In this document: in pieces, positions 24,070-37,800 of the stretch
Layout: the number at the start of each line of letters is the position of its first letter
Position numbering within the stretch: position 1 is the first letter of the stretch
Assembly (NCBI GenBank): GCA_947650365.1
Contig: CANTAL010000004.1
Coordinates: 744,001 to 808,000 of the forward strand
DNA length: 64,000 bases
Source of the DNA: Chamaelirium japonicum
Taxonomy: Eukaryota > Streptophyta > Magnoliopsida > Liliales > Melanthiaceae
Reading direction: 5' to 3'
Made by a program: the position numbers and the translations under genes
The notes under the pieces: generated by a model
What the model was told of the DNA's origin: nothing
What the model saw: only the letters and a program-made list of their open reading frames with translations
Database searches by the model: none

Positions 24070-25085
24070 TTTCTATGGGGTCTAAACCCCAGGATTAGAT
24101 CACTCTACCTCAGTTTCCCTGCAGGAAACAACCCGTGACCTAACCCCGTGATCCTCCCTACTCGTTTCGGTCTGTGCACAACTAGGGGTTCACTTACCTA
24201 CGATGTGCACGCGGATCTATACCGAGCCAGTCGGGCAACTAGGTTGCTACGACGCCAAGACATTTCAGAAGTAAAACTAACCCCATAAAATCACATAAAT
24301 CACATGTTCTTCTAAACGACCAGTCTCTAAACAATTTACATTTTAAGTAAATAGAACAAAAGGATAATATCTATCAACTTGACAATTCAAAAGGTATATG
24401 CCCATGATTTATGACTAAGCATGCAACGTATCAAGAGAATAGTTTATTTTTAATTAAAATATCTACATGCAGTACGACTAACCTGTTGGAGCGTGGCTAT
24501 CGACTGCGAGTCGCTTCACTCCTAGTCCAAAATAGTCTGAACAAAAATGAATTGCATAAGAAACTAAGGCTAAGATGTTTGGATCCAAAATCGAACCGGG
24601 TTTGGTTCAGATTGGATCGGGTTCAGCTCATGTTGGGTCGGTCTCATGGGTCAGTTTTAATCACACTTGACCCGAGTCGAGTCAGACCTAGACTAGGAAT
24701 CGATCTAATCAATTTGTAGAGGTGGGGTGCTTAAAAATAACCATGGTGTAAGTATTGTATAGGAGTCGTATTGATTAAAATGGTGTAACATAATTTATTG
24801 GAGGGGCCCGGGGGTGCTTGTAATAAAAGCCAAAAGGTGCAGTTATAAGGAAAAAGGGTGTATAAAATATGAAAGTGTAATTAAAAAATAAAGGGTAGAT
24901 CTAGTTGGGGTAACCATTCAAAAGAGAAGGGGTCATTGCTGATCGGTTTTTGGGGATTTCTCTTTGGAAATCCTTGCCGGTGGAGCGGGAGGCGCTCCAC
25001 TCGGCCGTCAACCGGGCGGTCAGTAGGAGGGCAAGGGTCGTCGGAGCCGCCGGCAAGGTGTGATAGGTCGTCCGAGAGAGGTGGG

Positions 25086-25139
25086 TTTCTCTCTCTCTCT
25101 CTCTCTCTCTCCCTCTCTTTCTCTTTCTCTCTCTCTCTT
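25086..25139. repeat. CT microsatellite
   Basis: Interrupted (CT)n run in the right part of the LTR-like sequence. Read in the LTR orientation it is a GA-rich stretch. The gene-free surroundings (24073-25841) show nothing further that I can identify. Confidence 0.9.
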
Positions 25140-25846
25140 CATGGTTCCGGTCGGGGTCCTTGGCCGTGGGAAGCCGAAGGTGGTTGAGGGGTTGTGTGGT
25201 GCGCGGTAGTGCCACTGGTGGTGCACTGTGATGGTGAGGCGGTCATCGATGGGGATCGGTGTTTTGGTGTGATTAGAGGAGAAGATTGGGGAGGATGGGA
25301 AAGGACCTGGCCTACCTCAACGAACGTAGAGTCTGCTAGTTCAGTGCTGAGGCCGGTGAAGATGGCCAGAGGGGAAGTATTGCATCTCAACTACTACTCT
25401 CCTTTTTGTCTCTCGACTCCTCACGATCTCCTCTCTCTTCTCTCCGATAGGACGTGGATGGAAGGCCAAGGTCACGATCAATAAAAAAAAAATCTGGAAG
25501 GAAAGACGTCGTGCAACACATGCAGTTATGGGGTGGGCAACGAAAATCTCGGAAACGAGATTAAGGGATTTGATACCTACCTGATTTGAAACAACTCAAA
25601 TCTACAAGATATAACTGTCAAACAAGGGATCAGGCCAACGTGGGCGTCTCTCACTAAGTACAAGCCCAGAAGAATACATGCCCGGTTTGCACCAAGTTTG
25701 AAACCAAAACTCTAACAAATAAATAAGCAAATAAATAAATAAAGAGTGCTTATGATTAACAACGATCAAAATAAATATGCATACCACGTGCCAACGAATG
25801 CGTAATTCACATAAATGATAAAAGTAGCCTGAGGTGCTACAGTATC

Positions 25847-28800
25847 CAATTTAATTCATTCGTACGATCCATTCGAATTCATTCATACGATCCATTCTAA
25901 TTCATTCATACGATCCATTCTAATTCATTCATATGATCCATTCTAATTCATTCGCACGAATGTATCTGTTCTAATTCATTCGTACGATCCATTCGAATTC
26001 ATTCATACGATCCATTCTAATTCATTCGCACGATGCATTTTAATTCATTCATACGATCCATTCCAATTCATTCGTACGATCCATTCTAATTCATTCGCAC
26101 GATCCATTCGAATTCATTCATACGATCCATTCTAATTCATTCATACGATCCATTCTAATTCCTTCGTACGATCCATTCTAATTCCTTCGTACGATCCATT
26201 CTAATTCATTCGTACGATCCACCCTAATTCCTTCGTATGATCCATTCTAATTCATTCGTACGATCCATTCTAATTCATTAGCACGATCCATTCTAATTCA
26301 TTCGTACGATCCATTCTATTCATTCGTATGATCCATTCTAATTCATTCTAATTCAAACGTATATTCTAATTCCTTCGTACGATCTGTTCTATTCCATTCG
26401 TATGGTCCATTATAATTCATTCGCACGAATGTATCCATTCTAATTCCTTCGTACGATCCATTCTAATTCATTAGCACGATCCATTCTAATTCATTCATAC
26501 GATCCAGTCTAATTCATTCATACGATCCATTCTAATTCATTCGCACGAATGTATCCATTCTAATTCATTCTAATTCCTTTGTACGATCCATTTGTATGAT
26601 CCATTCTAATTCCTTCGCACGAATGTATCCATGCACAAATGTATCCGTTCTAATTCATTCGTACGATCCATTCTAATTCCTTCGTACGATCCATTCTAAT
26701 TCATTCGTACGATCCATTCAATTCATACGTACGATCCATTCTAATTCATTCATACGATCCAATCTAATTTATTCATACGTTCCATTATAATTCATTCGCG
26801 CGAATGTATCCATTCTAATTCATTCTAATTCCTTCGTACGATCCATTCGTACGATCCATTCTAATTCCTTCGCACGATCCATTCGTACGATCCTTCGTAC
26901 GATCCATTCTAATTCCTTCGTACGATCCATTCGTACGATCCATTCGTACGATCCATTCTAATTCATTCTAATTCCTTCGTACGATACATTATAATTCATT
27001 CGCACGATCCATTCTAATTCATTCATACGATCCATTCTAATTCATTCATTCGCAGGAATTAGAATGGATCGTATGAATGAATTAGAATGGATACATTCGT
27101 GCGAATGAATTAGAATGGATCATATGAATGAATTAGAATGGATCGTACGAATGAATTCGAATGGATCGTACGAATGAATTAGAATGGATCGTACGAATGA
27201 ATTAGAATGGATCGTAGGAATTAATTAGAATGGATCGTGCGAATGAATTAGAATGGATCGTACGAATGAATTAGAATGGATACATTCGTGCGAATGAATT
27301 AGAATGGATCGTATGAATGAGTAAGAATGGATCGTACGAATGAAATAGAATGGATCGTACGAGTTAGAATGGATCGTATGAATGAATTAGAATGGATTGT
27401 GCGAATGAATTAGAATTGATCGTACGAATGAATTAGAAAGGATCATATGAATTAAATAGACTGGATCGTACGAATGAATTAGAATGGATCTTGCTAATGA
27501 ATTAGAATGGATCGTATGAATGAATTAGAATAGATTGTGCGAATGATGAATTACAATGGATCGTGCGAATGAATTAGATTGGATTGTGCGAATGAATTAG
27601 AATGGATCGTACGAATGAATTAGAATAGATACATTCGTGCGAATGAATTAGAATGGATCGTATGAATGAATTACAATGGATCGTATGAATGAATTCGAAT
27701 GGATCGTACGAAGGAATTAGAATGGAATGTACGAATGAATTAGAATGGATACATTCGTGCGAAAGAATTAGAATGGATTGTATGAATGAATTAGAATGGA
27801 ACGTATGAATGAATTAGAATGGATCGTGCGAATGAAATAGAATGGATCGTACGAATGAATTAGAATGGATCGTACTAATGAATAAGAATGGATCGTGCGA
27901 ATGAATTAGAATGGATCATATGAATGAATTAGAATGGATACATTCGTGCGAATTAATTAGAATGGATCGTACGAATGAGTAAGAATGGATCGTACGAATG
28001 GATCGTACAAATGAATTAGAATAAATCGTATGAATTAGAATGGATCGTACAAATAGAATGGATCGTACGAATGAATTAAAATAGATTGTAAGAAGGAATT
28101 AGAAATGATCGTACGATTGGCTCGTATGAATGAATTGGAATGTATTAGAATGAATCATACGAATGAATTAGAATGGATCATACGAATGAATTAGAATGGA
28201 TACATTCGCATACGAATGAATTAGAACGGATACATTCGTGCGAAAGAATTAGAATGGATTGTATGAATGAATTAGAATGGATCGTATGAATGAATTAGAA
28301 TGGATCGTGCGAATGAATTAGAATGGATAGTACGAATGAATTAGAATGGATCGTATGAATGAATTAGAATGGATTGTGCGAATGAATTAGCATGGATCGT
28401 TCGAATGAATTAGAATGGATACATTCGTGCGAATGAATTAGAATGGATTATACGAATGAGTAAGAAGGGATCGTACGAATGAAATAGAATGGATCATACG
28501 AATGAATTAGAATGGATCGTGCCAATGAATTAGAATGGATCGTACGAATTAATTAGAATAGATTGTGCGAATGAATTAGAATGGATCGTACGAATGAATT
28601 AGAATGGATCGTATGAATGAATTAGAATGGATCGTGCGAATGAATTAGAATGGATCGTACGAATGAATTAGAATGGATACATTCGTGCGAATGAATTAGA
28701 ATGGATCGTACAAATGAGTAAGAATGGATCGTACGAATGAAATAGAATGGATCGTACGAATGAATTAGAATGGATCGTGCTAATGAATTAGAATGGATCG

Positions 28801-31800
28801 TACGAATGAATTAATATAGATTGTGCGAATGAATTAGAATGGATCGTACAAATGAATTAGAATGGATCGTATGAATGAATTAGAATGGATCGTGCAAATG
28901 AATTAGAATGGATCGTACGAATGAATTAGAATGGATACATTCGTGCGAATGAATTAGAATGGATTGTATGAATAAATTAGAGTGGATCGTATGAATGAAT
29001 TAGAATGGATCGTGCGAATGAATTAGAATGGATCGTGCGAATGAATTAGAATGGATCGTACGAATGAATTAGAATGGATCGTATGAATGAATTAGCACGA
29101 TCCATTCTAATTCATTCGCACGATCCATTCTAATTCATTCATACGATCCATTCTAATTCATTCATATGATCCATTCTAATTCATTCATATAATCCATTCT
29201 AATTCATTCGCACAAATGGATCCTTTCTAATTCCTTCCTACAATCTATTCTAATTCATTCATACGATCCATTCTAAGTCATTCATACGATCCATTCTAAT
29301 TCATTCATATGATCCATTCTAATTCATTCGCACGAATGTATCCATTCTAATTCATTCGTACGATCCATTCGAATTCATTCATACGATCCATTCTAATTCA
29401 TTCGCACGATCCATTCTAATTCATTCATACGATCCATTCTAATTCATTCGTGAGATCCATTCTAATTCAATCGCACGATCCATTCGAATTCATTCATACG
29501 ATCCATTCTAATTCATTCATACGATCAATTCTAATTGATTCGTACGATCCATTCTAATTCCTTCGTACGATCCATTCTAATTCCTTCGTATGATCCATTC
29601 TAATTCATTCGTACGATCCACCCTAATTCCTTCGTATGATCCATTCTAATTCATTCGTACGATCCATTCTAATTCATTCGTATGATCCATTCTATTCATT
29701 CGTACGATCCATTCTAATTCATTCTAATTCATAACTACATTCTAATTCGTACGATCCAACCTATTTCATTCGTAATATCCATTCTAATTCATTCGCACGA
29801 ATGTATCCTTTCTAATTCCTTCTTACGATCCATTCTAATTCATTAGCACGATCCATTCTAATTCATTCATACGATCCATTCTAATTCATTCGTACGATCC
29901 ATTCTAATTCATTTGAACAATCTATTCTAATTCATTCATACGATCCATTCTAATTTATTAGCACGATCCATTCTAATTCATTCGTATGATCCATTCTAAT
30001 TCATTCGTATGATCCATTCTATTTCATTCGTACGATCCATTCTTACTCATTCGTACGATCCATTCTAATTCATTCGCACGAATGTATCCATTCTAATTCA
30101 TTCGTATGATCCATTCTAATTCATTCGTACGATCCATTCTAATTCATTCATACGATCTTTTCTAATTCTTTCATACTCATTCGTAGGATCCACCCTAATT
30201 CCTTCGTATGATCCATTCTAATTCATTCACACGAATGTATTAATTCTAATTCATTCGTACGAAAAATTCATTCATACAATCCATTCTAATTCATTCGTAC
30301 GATCCATTCTAAATCATTAGCACAATCCATTCTAATTCATTCGTAAGATCCATTCTAATTCATTCGTACGATCCATTCTTATTCATTCGCACGATCCATT
30401 CTAATTCACTCATACGATCAATTCTAATTCATTCCTACGATCCACTCTAATTCATTCATACAATCCATTCTAATTCTTTTGCACGAATGTATCCATTCTA
30501 ATTCATTCGTACGATCCTTTCTAATTCATTCGCATGATCCATTCTAATTCATTCATACGATCCATTCTAATTCATTCATACAATCCAATCTAATTCTTTC
30601 GCACGAATGTATCCATTCTAATACATTCGTACGATCCACCCTAATTCCTTCGTATGATCCATTCTAATTCATTCGCACGTATGTATCCATTCTAATTCAT
30701 TTGTACGATATTCGAATTCATTCATACGATCCATTCTAATTCATTCATACGATCCATTCTAATTCATTCATACGATCCATTCTAATTCATTCGCACGAAT
30801 GTATTCATTCATACAATCTATTCTAATTCATTCGTACTATCCATTCTAATTCATTAGCACAATCCATTCAAATTCATTCGTACGATCCATTCTAATTCTT
30901 TTGCACGATCCCTTCGTACGATCCATTCGTTCGAATGAATTAGAATGGATACTACGAATGAATTAGAACGGATCGTGCTAATGAATTAGAATGGATCGTA
31001 CAAATGAATCAGAATGGATCGTACGAATGAATTAGAATGGATCATATGAATGAATGAATTAGAATGGATCATATGAATGAATTAGAATGGATCGTATGAA
31101 CGAATTAGAATGGATCGAATCAATGAATTAGAATGGATCATGCGAATGAATTAGAATGGATCGTACGAATGAATTAGAATGGATTGTATGAATGAATTAG
31201 AATGGATTGTACGAATGAATTAGAATGGATCGTGCGAATGAATTAGATTGGATCGTGCAAATGAATTAGAATGGATCGTACAAATGAATTCGAATGGATC
31301 GTACGAAGGAATTAGAATGGATCGTGCAAATGAATTAGAATGGATCGTGCAAATGAATTAGAATGGATCGTACGAAGGATCCGTTCTAATTCATTCACAC
31401 GAATGTATCCATTCTAATTCATTCATACGATCCATTCGAATTCATTCGCACGATCCATTCTTTCGTATGTATCCATTCTAATTCATTCGAATGAATTAGA
31501 ATGGATCGTACGAATAAATTAGAATGGATCGTACGAATGAATTAGAATGGATCATACGAATGAAATAGAATGGATCGTACGAAAGAATTAGAATGGATCG
31601 TACGAAGGAATTGGAATGGATCGTACGAAGGAATTAGAAAGGATCGTACAAATCAATTAAAATGGATACATTCGTGCAAAAGAATTAGAATGGATTGTAT
31701 GAATGAATTAGAATAGATCGTGCAAATGAATTAGAATGGGTCGTGCGAATGAGGATACATTCGTGCGAAAGAATTAGAATGGATCGTACGAATGAGTAAG

Positions 31801-34800
31801 AATGGATCGTACGAATGAAATAGAATGGATCGTACGAATGAATTAGAATGGATCGTGCGAAAGAAATAGATTGGATCGTGCGAATGAATTAGATTGAATT
31901 GATCATACGAACAAATAAGAATAGATCGTGCGAATGAATAAGAATGAATTAGAATGGATTGTATGAATGAATTAGAATGGATCGTATGAATGAAGTAGAA
32001 TGGATCGTACGAATGAATTAGAATGGATCGTGCGAATGAAGTAGAACGGATCGTACGAATGAATTATAATGGATCGTGCTAATGAATTAGAATGGATCGT
32101 ATGAATGAATTGGAATAGATTGTGCGAATGAATTAGAATGGATCGTACGAATGAATTAGAATGGATACATTCGTGCGAATGAATTAGAATGGATCGTATG
32201 AATGAATTAGATTGGACCGTATGAATGAATTAGAATGGATCGTATGTATCAATTAGAATGGATACATTCATGGGAATGAATTAGAATGAATCGTACGAAG
32301 GAATTTGAATAGATCATACGAATGAAATAGAATGGATTGTACGAAGGAATTAGAATGGATCGTACGAAGGAATTAGAATGGATCGTACGAATGAATTAGA
32401 ATGGATACATTCATGCGAAAGAAGTAGAATGGATTGTATGAATGAATCAGAATGGATCGTATGAATGAATTAGAATGGTTTGTGCGAATGAATTAGAATG
32501 GATCGTATGAATTAGAATGGATCGTGCAAATAAATTAGAATAGATCATATGAATGAGTAAGAATGGATCGTAGGAATGAATTAGAATGGATCGTATGAAT
32601 GGATTAGAATAGATACATTCGTGCGAATGAATTAGAATGGATCGTACGAATGAGTAAGAATGGATCGTACGAATAAAATAAAATAGATCGTATGAATGAA
32701 TTAGAATGGATCGTGCGAATGACTTAGATCGTACGAATGAATAAGAATGGATAGTACGAAGGAATTAGAATGGATCGTGCAAATGAATTAGAATAGATCG
32801 TACGAATGGATTAGAATCGATTGTACGATCCATTCTAATTCATTCTAATTCATTCATACGAATGAAATAGAATGGATCGTACGAAGGAATTAGAATGGAT
32901 CGTATGAATGAGTAAGAATGGATTGTAGGAATGAATTAGATTGGATCGTGCGAATGAATTAGAATGGATCGTACGAATGAATTAGAATAGATACATTCAT
33001 GCAAAGGAATTAGAATGGATCGTACGAATGAGTAAGAATGGATCGTACGAATAAAATAAAATAGATCGTACGAATGAATTAGAATGGATCATGCGAATGA
33101 CTTAGATCGTACGAATGAATAAGAATGGATCGTACGAAGGAATTAGAATGGATCGTGCAAATGAATTAGAATAGATCGTACGAATGGATTAGAATCGATT
33201 GTACGATCCATTCTAATTCATTCATATGAATGAAATGGAATGAATCGTACGAAGGAATTAGAATGGATCGTACGTATAAAATTAGAATGGATCGTGCAAA
33301 TGAATTAGAATGGATCGTGTGAATAAATTAGAAAGGATCTTACGAATGAATTAGAATGGATCGTACGAAGGAATTAGAATGGATACATTCGTGCGAATGA
33401 TTTAGAATGGATTGTATGAATGAATTATAACGGATCGTATGAATGAATTAGAATGGATCGTGCGAATGAATTAGAATGGATCGTACAAATGAATTAGAAT
33501 GGATCGTATGAATGAATTCAAATGGATCGTACGAATGAATTAGAATAGATCGTACGAATGAATTAGAATGGATCGTACGAATGAATTAGAATGGATCATA
33601 CGAAGGAATTAGGGTGGATCGTACGAATGAATTAGAATGGATACATTCGTGTGAAAGAATTAGAAAGGATTGTGCGAATGAATTAGAATGGATCGTGCGA
33701 TGAATTAGAATGGATTGTACGAATGAATTAGAATGGATCGTACGAATGAATTAGAATGGATTGTATGAATGAATTAGAATGGATCGTGCTAATGAATTAG
33801 AATGGATCGTACGAATGAATTTTAATAGATTGTGCGAATGAATTAGAATGGATCGTACGAATGAATTAGAATGGATCATATGAATGAATTAGAATGGATC
33901 GTGCGAATGAATTAGAATGGATCGCACGAATGAATTAGAATGGATACATTCGTGCGAATGAATTAGAATGGATCGTACGTAAGAATGGATGGTACGAATG
34001 AAATAGAATGGATCGTACGAATGAATTAGAATGGATCGTGCGAATGAATTAGATTGGATCGTGCCAATGAATTAGAATGGATCGTACGAATGAATTAGAA
34101 TGGATACATTCGTACGAATGAACTAGAATGGATCGTATGAATGAATTAGAATGGATCGTACGTATGAATTAGAATTGATCGTACTAATGAATTAGAATGG
34201 ATCGTATGAATGAATTAGAATGGATCGTGTGAATAAATTAGAATGGATCGTACGAATGAATTAGAATGGATACATTCGTGCGAAAGAATTAGAATGGATT
34301 CTATGAATGAATTAGAATGGATCGTATGAATGAATTAGAATGGATCGTATGAATGAATTAGAATGGATCGTGCGAATGAATTAGAATTCATCGTACGAAT
34401 GAATTAGAATGGATACATTCGTGCGAATGAATTAGAAAGGATCGGACGAATGAGTAAGAATGGATCATACAAATGAAATAGAATGGATCGTACGAATGAA
34501 ATATAATGGATCGTGCGAATGAATTAGAATGAATCGTACGAATGAGTAAGAATGGATCGTACGAATGAAATAGAATGGATCGTATGAATGAGTTAGAATG
34601 GATTAGACGAATGAAATAAAATGGATCGTATGAATGAATTAGAGAGGATCGTATAAATTGGAAAGGATCGTATGAATGAATTAGAATGGATCGTGCTAAT
34701 GAATTAGAATGGATTGTACGAATGAATTAGAATGGATCGTACGAATGAATTAGAATGGATCGTATGAATGAATTAGAATGGATCATGCGAATGAATTAGA

Positions 34801-37800
34801 ATGGATCGTACGAATGAATTAGAATGGATACATTCGTGCGAATGGATTAGAATGGATCGTACGAATGAGTAAAAATGAATCGTACGAATGAAATAGAAAG
34901 GATCGCACGAATGAATTAGAATGGATCGTGCGAATGAGTAAGAATGGATCGAACGAATGAAATCGAATGGATCGTACGAATGAGTAAGAATGGATCGTAC
35001 AAATTCATTCGTACGATCCATTCTAATCCCTTCTAATTCATAATGCACAATCTATTCTAATTCATTCGTACGATCCATTCTAATTCATTAGCACGATCCA
35101 TTCTAATTCATTCGTACGATCCATTCTATTTCATTCGTATGATCCATTCTTACTCATTCGTCCGATCCTTTCTAATTCATTCGCACGAATGTATTCATTC
35201 TAATTCATTCGTACGATCCATTCTAATTCATTCGTACGATCCACCCTAATTCCTTCATATGTCCATTCTAATTCATTCGCACGAATGTATCGTACGAGAA
35301 TTTGAATGGATCGTACGTATGAATTAGAATGGATCGTACAAATGAGTAAGAATGGATTGTATGAATGAAATAGAATGGATCGTACGAATGAATAAGAATG
35401 GATCGTGCGAATGAATTAGATTGGATCATGCGAATGAATTAGAATGGATCGTACGAATGAGTAAGAATGGATCGTACGAATGGAATAGAATGGATCATAT
35501 GAATGAATTAGAATGGATACATTCGTGCGAATGAATTAGAAAGGATCGTACGAATGAGTAAGAATGGATCATACGAATGAAATTAGAATGGATTGTATGA
35601 ATGAATTAGAAAGGATACATTCGTGCGAATGAATTAGAATGGATCGTATGAATGAATTAGATTGTACGAATGAATTAGAATGGATACATTCGTGCGAATG
35701 AATTAGAATGGATCATACGAAGGAATTAGGGTGGATCGTACGAATGAATTAGAATGGATACATTCGTGCGAAAGAATTAGAATGGATCGTACGAAAGAAT
35801 TAGAATGGATCGTACGAATGAATTAGTATGGATACATTCGTGTGAATGAATTAGAATGGATCGTATGAATGAATTAGAATGGATCGTATGAATGAATTCC
35901 AATGGATCGTACGAAAAAATTAAAATGGATTGTACGAATGAATTAGAATTGATCGTACGAATGAATTAGAATGGATCATACGAAGGAATTAGGGTGGATC
36001 GTACGAATGAATTAGAATGGATACATTCGTGCGAAAGAATTAGAATAGATCGTGCGAATGAATTAGAATGGATCGTACAAATGAATTAGAATGGATTGTA
36101 CGAATGTATCCTTTCTAATTCATTCCTTTGTGCGATCCAATGAATTAGAATGGATCCTACGAATGAATTAGAAGGGATCGTACGAATGAATTAGAATGGA
36201 TACATTCATGCGAATGAATTAGAATGGATCATACGAAAGAATTAGGGTGGATCGTACGAATGAATTAGAATGGATACATTCGTGCGAAAGAATTAGAATG
36301 GATTATATGAATGAATTAGAATGGATCGTATGAATGAATTAGAATGGATCGTGGGAATGAATTAGAATGGATCGTACGAATGAGTAAGAATGGATCGTAC
36401 GAATGAAATAGAATGGATCATACGTACGATCCATTCTAATTCATTCATATGATCCATTGTAATTCATTCGCACGAATGTATCCATTCTAATTCAGTCGTA
36501 CGATCCATTCTAATTCATTCGTATGATCCACCCTAATTCCTTCATATGATCCATTCTAATTCATTCGTATGATTCATTCTAATACATTCTAATTCATTCA
36601 TACGATCCATTCGTACGATCCATTCTAATTCCTTCGTACAATCTATTCTAATTCATTCGTACGATCCATTCTAATACATTCTAATTCATTCGCAGGATTG
36701 TACGAATGAATTATAATGGATCGTTCGAATGAGTAAGAATGGATTGTACGAATGAAATAGAATTGATCATACGAATGAATTAGAATGGATCATGCTAATG
36801 AATTAGAATGGATCGTACAAAAGAATTAGAATGGATCATACGAATGAATTAGAATCGATCGTATGAATGAATTAGAATGGATCGGGCGAATGAATTAGAA
36901 TGGATCGTACAAATGAGTAAGAATGGATCGTACGAATGAAATAGAATGGATCGTACGAAGGAATTAGAATAGATCCATTCTAATTCATACGAATGATCGT
37001 GCGAATACATTAGAATGGATACATTCGTGCAAAAGAATTAGAATAGATCGTACGAATGAGTAAGAATGGATCGTACGTATGATTAGAATGGATCGTACGA
37101 ATGAAATAGAATAGATTGTGCGAATGAATTAGAATGGATCGTACGAATGAATTAGAATAGATACATTCATGGGAATGAATTAGAATGGATCGTACGAAAG
37201 AATTAGAATGGATCGTACGAAGGAATTAGAATGGATCGTACGAATGAATTAGAATGGATACATTCGTGCAAAAGAATTAGAATTGATTGTATGAGTGAAT
37301 TAGAATGGATCGTACGAATGAATTAGAATGGATTGTATGAATGAATTAGAATGGATACATTCGTGCAAAAGAATTATAATGCATTGTATGAATGAATTAG
37401 AATGGATCGTACAAATAAATTAGAATGGATCGTGCGAATGAGTTAGAATGGATCGTAAGAATGAATTAGAATAGATCCATTCGTGCAAAAGAATTAGAAT
37501 GGATTGTATGAATGAATTAGAATGGATCGTGCTAATGAATCAAAATGGATCGTATGAATGAATTAGAATAGATTGTGCGAATGAATTAGAATGGATCGTA
37601 CGAATGAATTAGAATGGATCGTATGAATGAATTAGAATGGATTGTGCGAATAAATTAGAATGGATCGTACGAATGAATTAGAATGGAGACATTCGTGCGA
37701 ATGAAGAATGGATCGTATGAATGAATTAGAATGGATCGTATGAATGAATTCGAATGGATCGTACGAATGAATTTGAATGGATCGTACGAATGAATTAGAA

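Larger units (their letters stand above)
3758..25841 (-). mobile_element. LTR-like sequence (probable solo LTR), split by a CACTA element
   Basis: Once the nested CACTA element is set aside, about 2.6 kb remains (3758-4593 and 24073-25841). It begins TGTCACGCCCCG and ends GGTGCTACA, giving LTR-type TG...CA ends. It is flanked by the 5-bp direct repeat GTATC (3753-3757 and 25842-25846), and the 23-bp satellite resumes in register on the right. Read on the minus strand, the end near 3850 carries a GCTTCCGCG stretch of the kind seen near LTR ends. I see no gag or pol, no primer site and no internal pair of LTRs, so a solo LTR (or a short non-autonomous LTR element) is the best reading. It is a fossil. 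Strand is inferred from the GCTTCCGCG end. The gene-free right part holds a CT microsatellite and nothing else I recognise. Confidence 0.65.

Noticed and set aside
24901-25484. Overlapping frames on both strands around the CT microsatellite
   Set aside because: Products are Arg/Glu or Ser/Leu runs from the simple repeat, with no recognisable domain.
3758-25841. Helitron or Mutator-like element as the identity of the outer insertion
   Set aside because: A 5-bp duplication with TG...CA ends fits LTR insertion; Helitrons leave no duplication and Mutator-like elements give about 9 bp with long inverted repeats, neither of which is seen.
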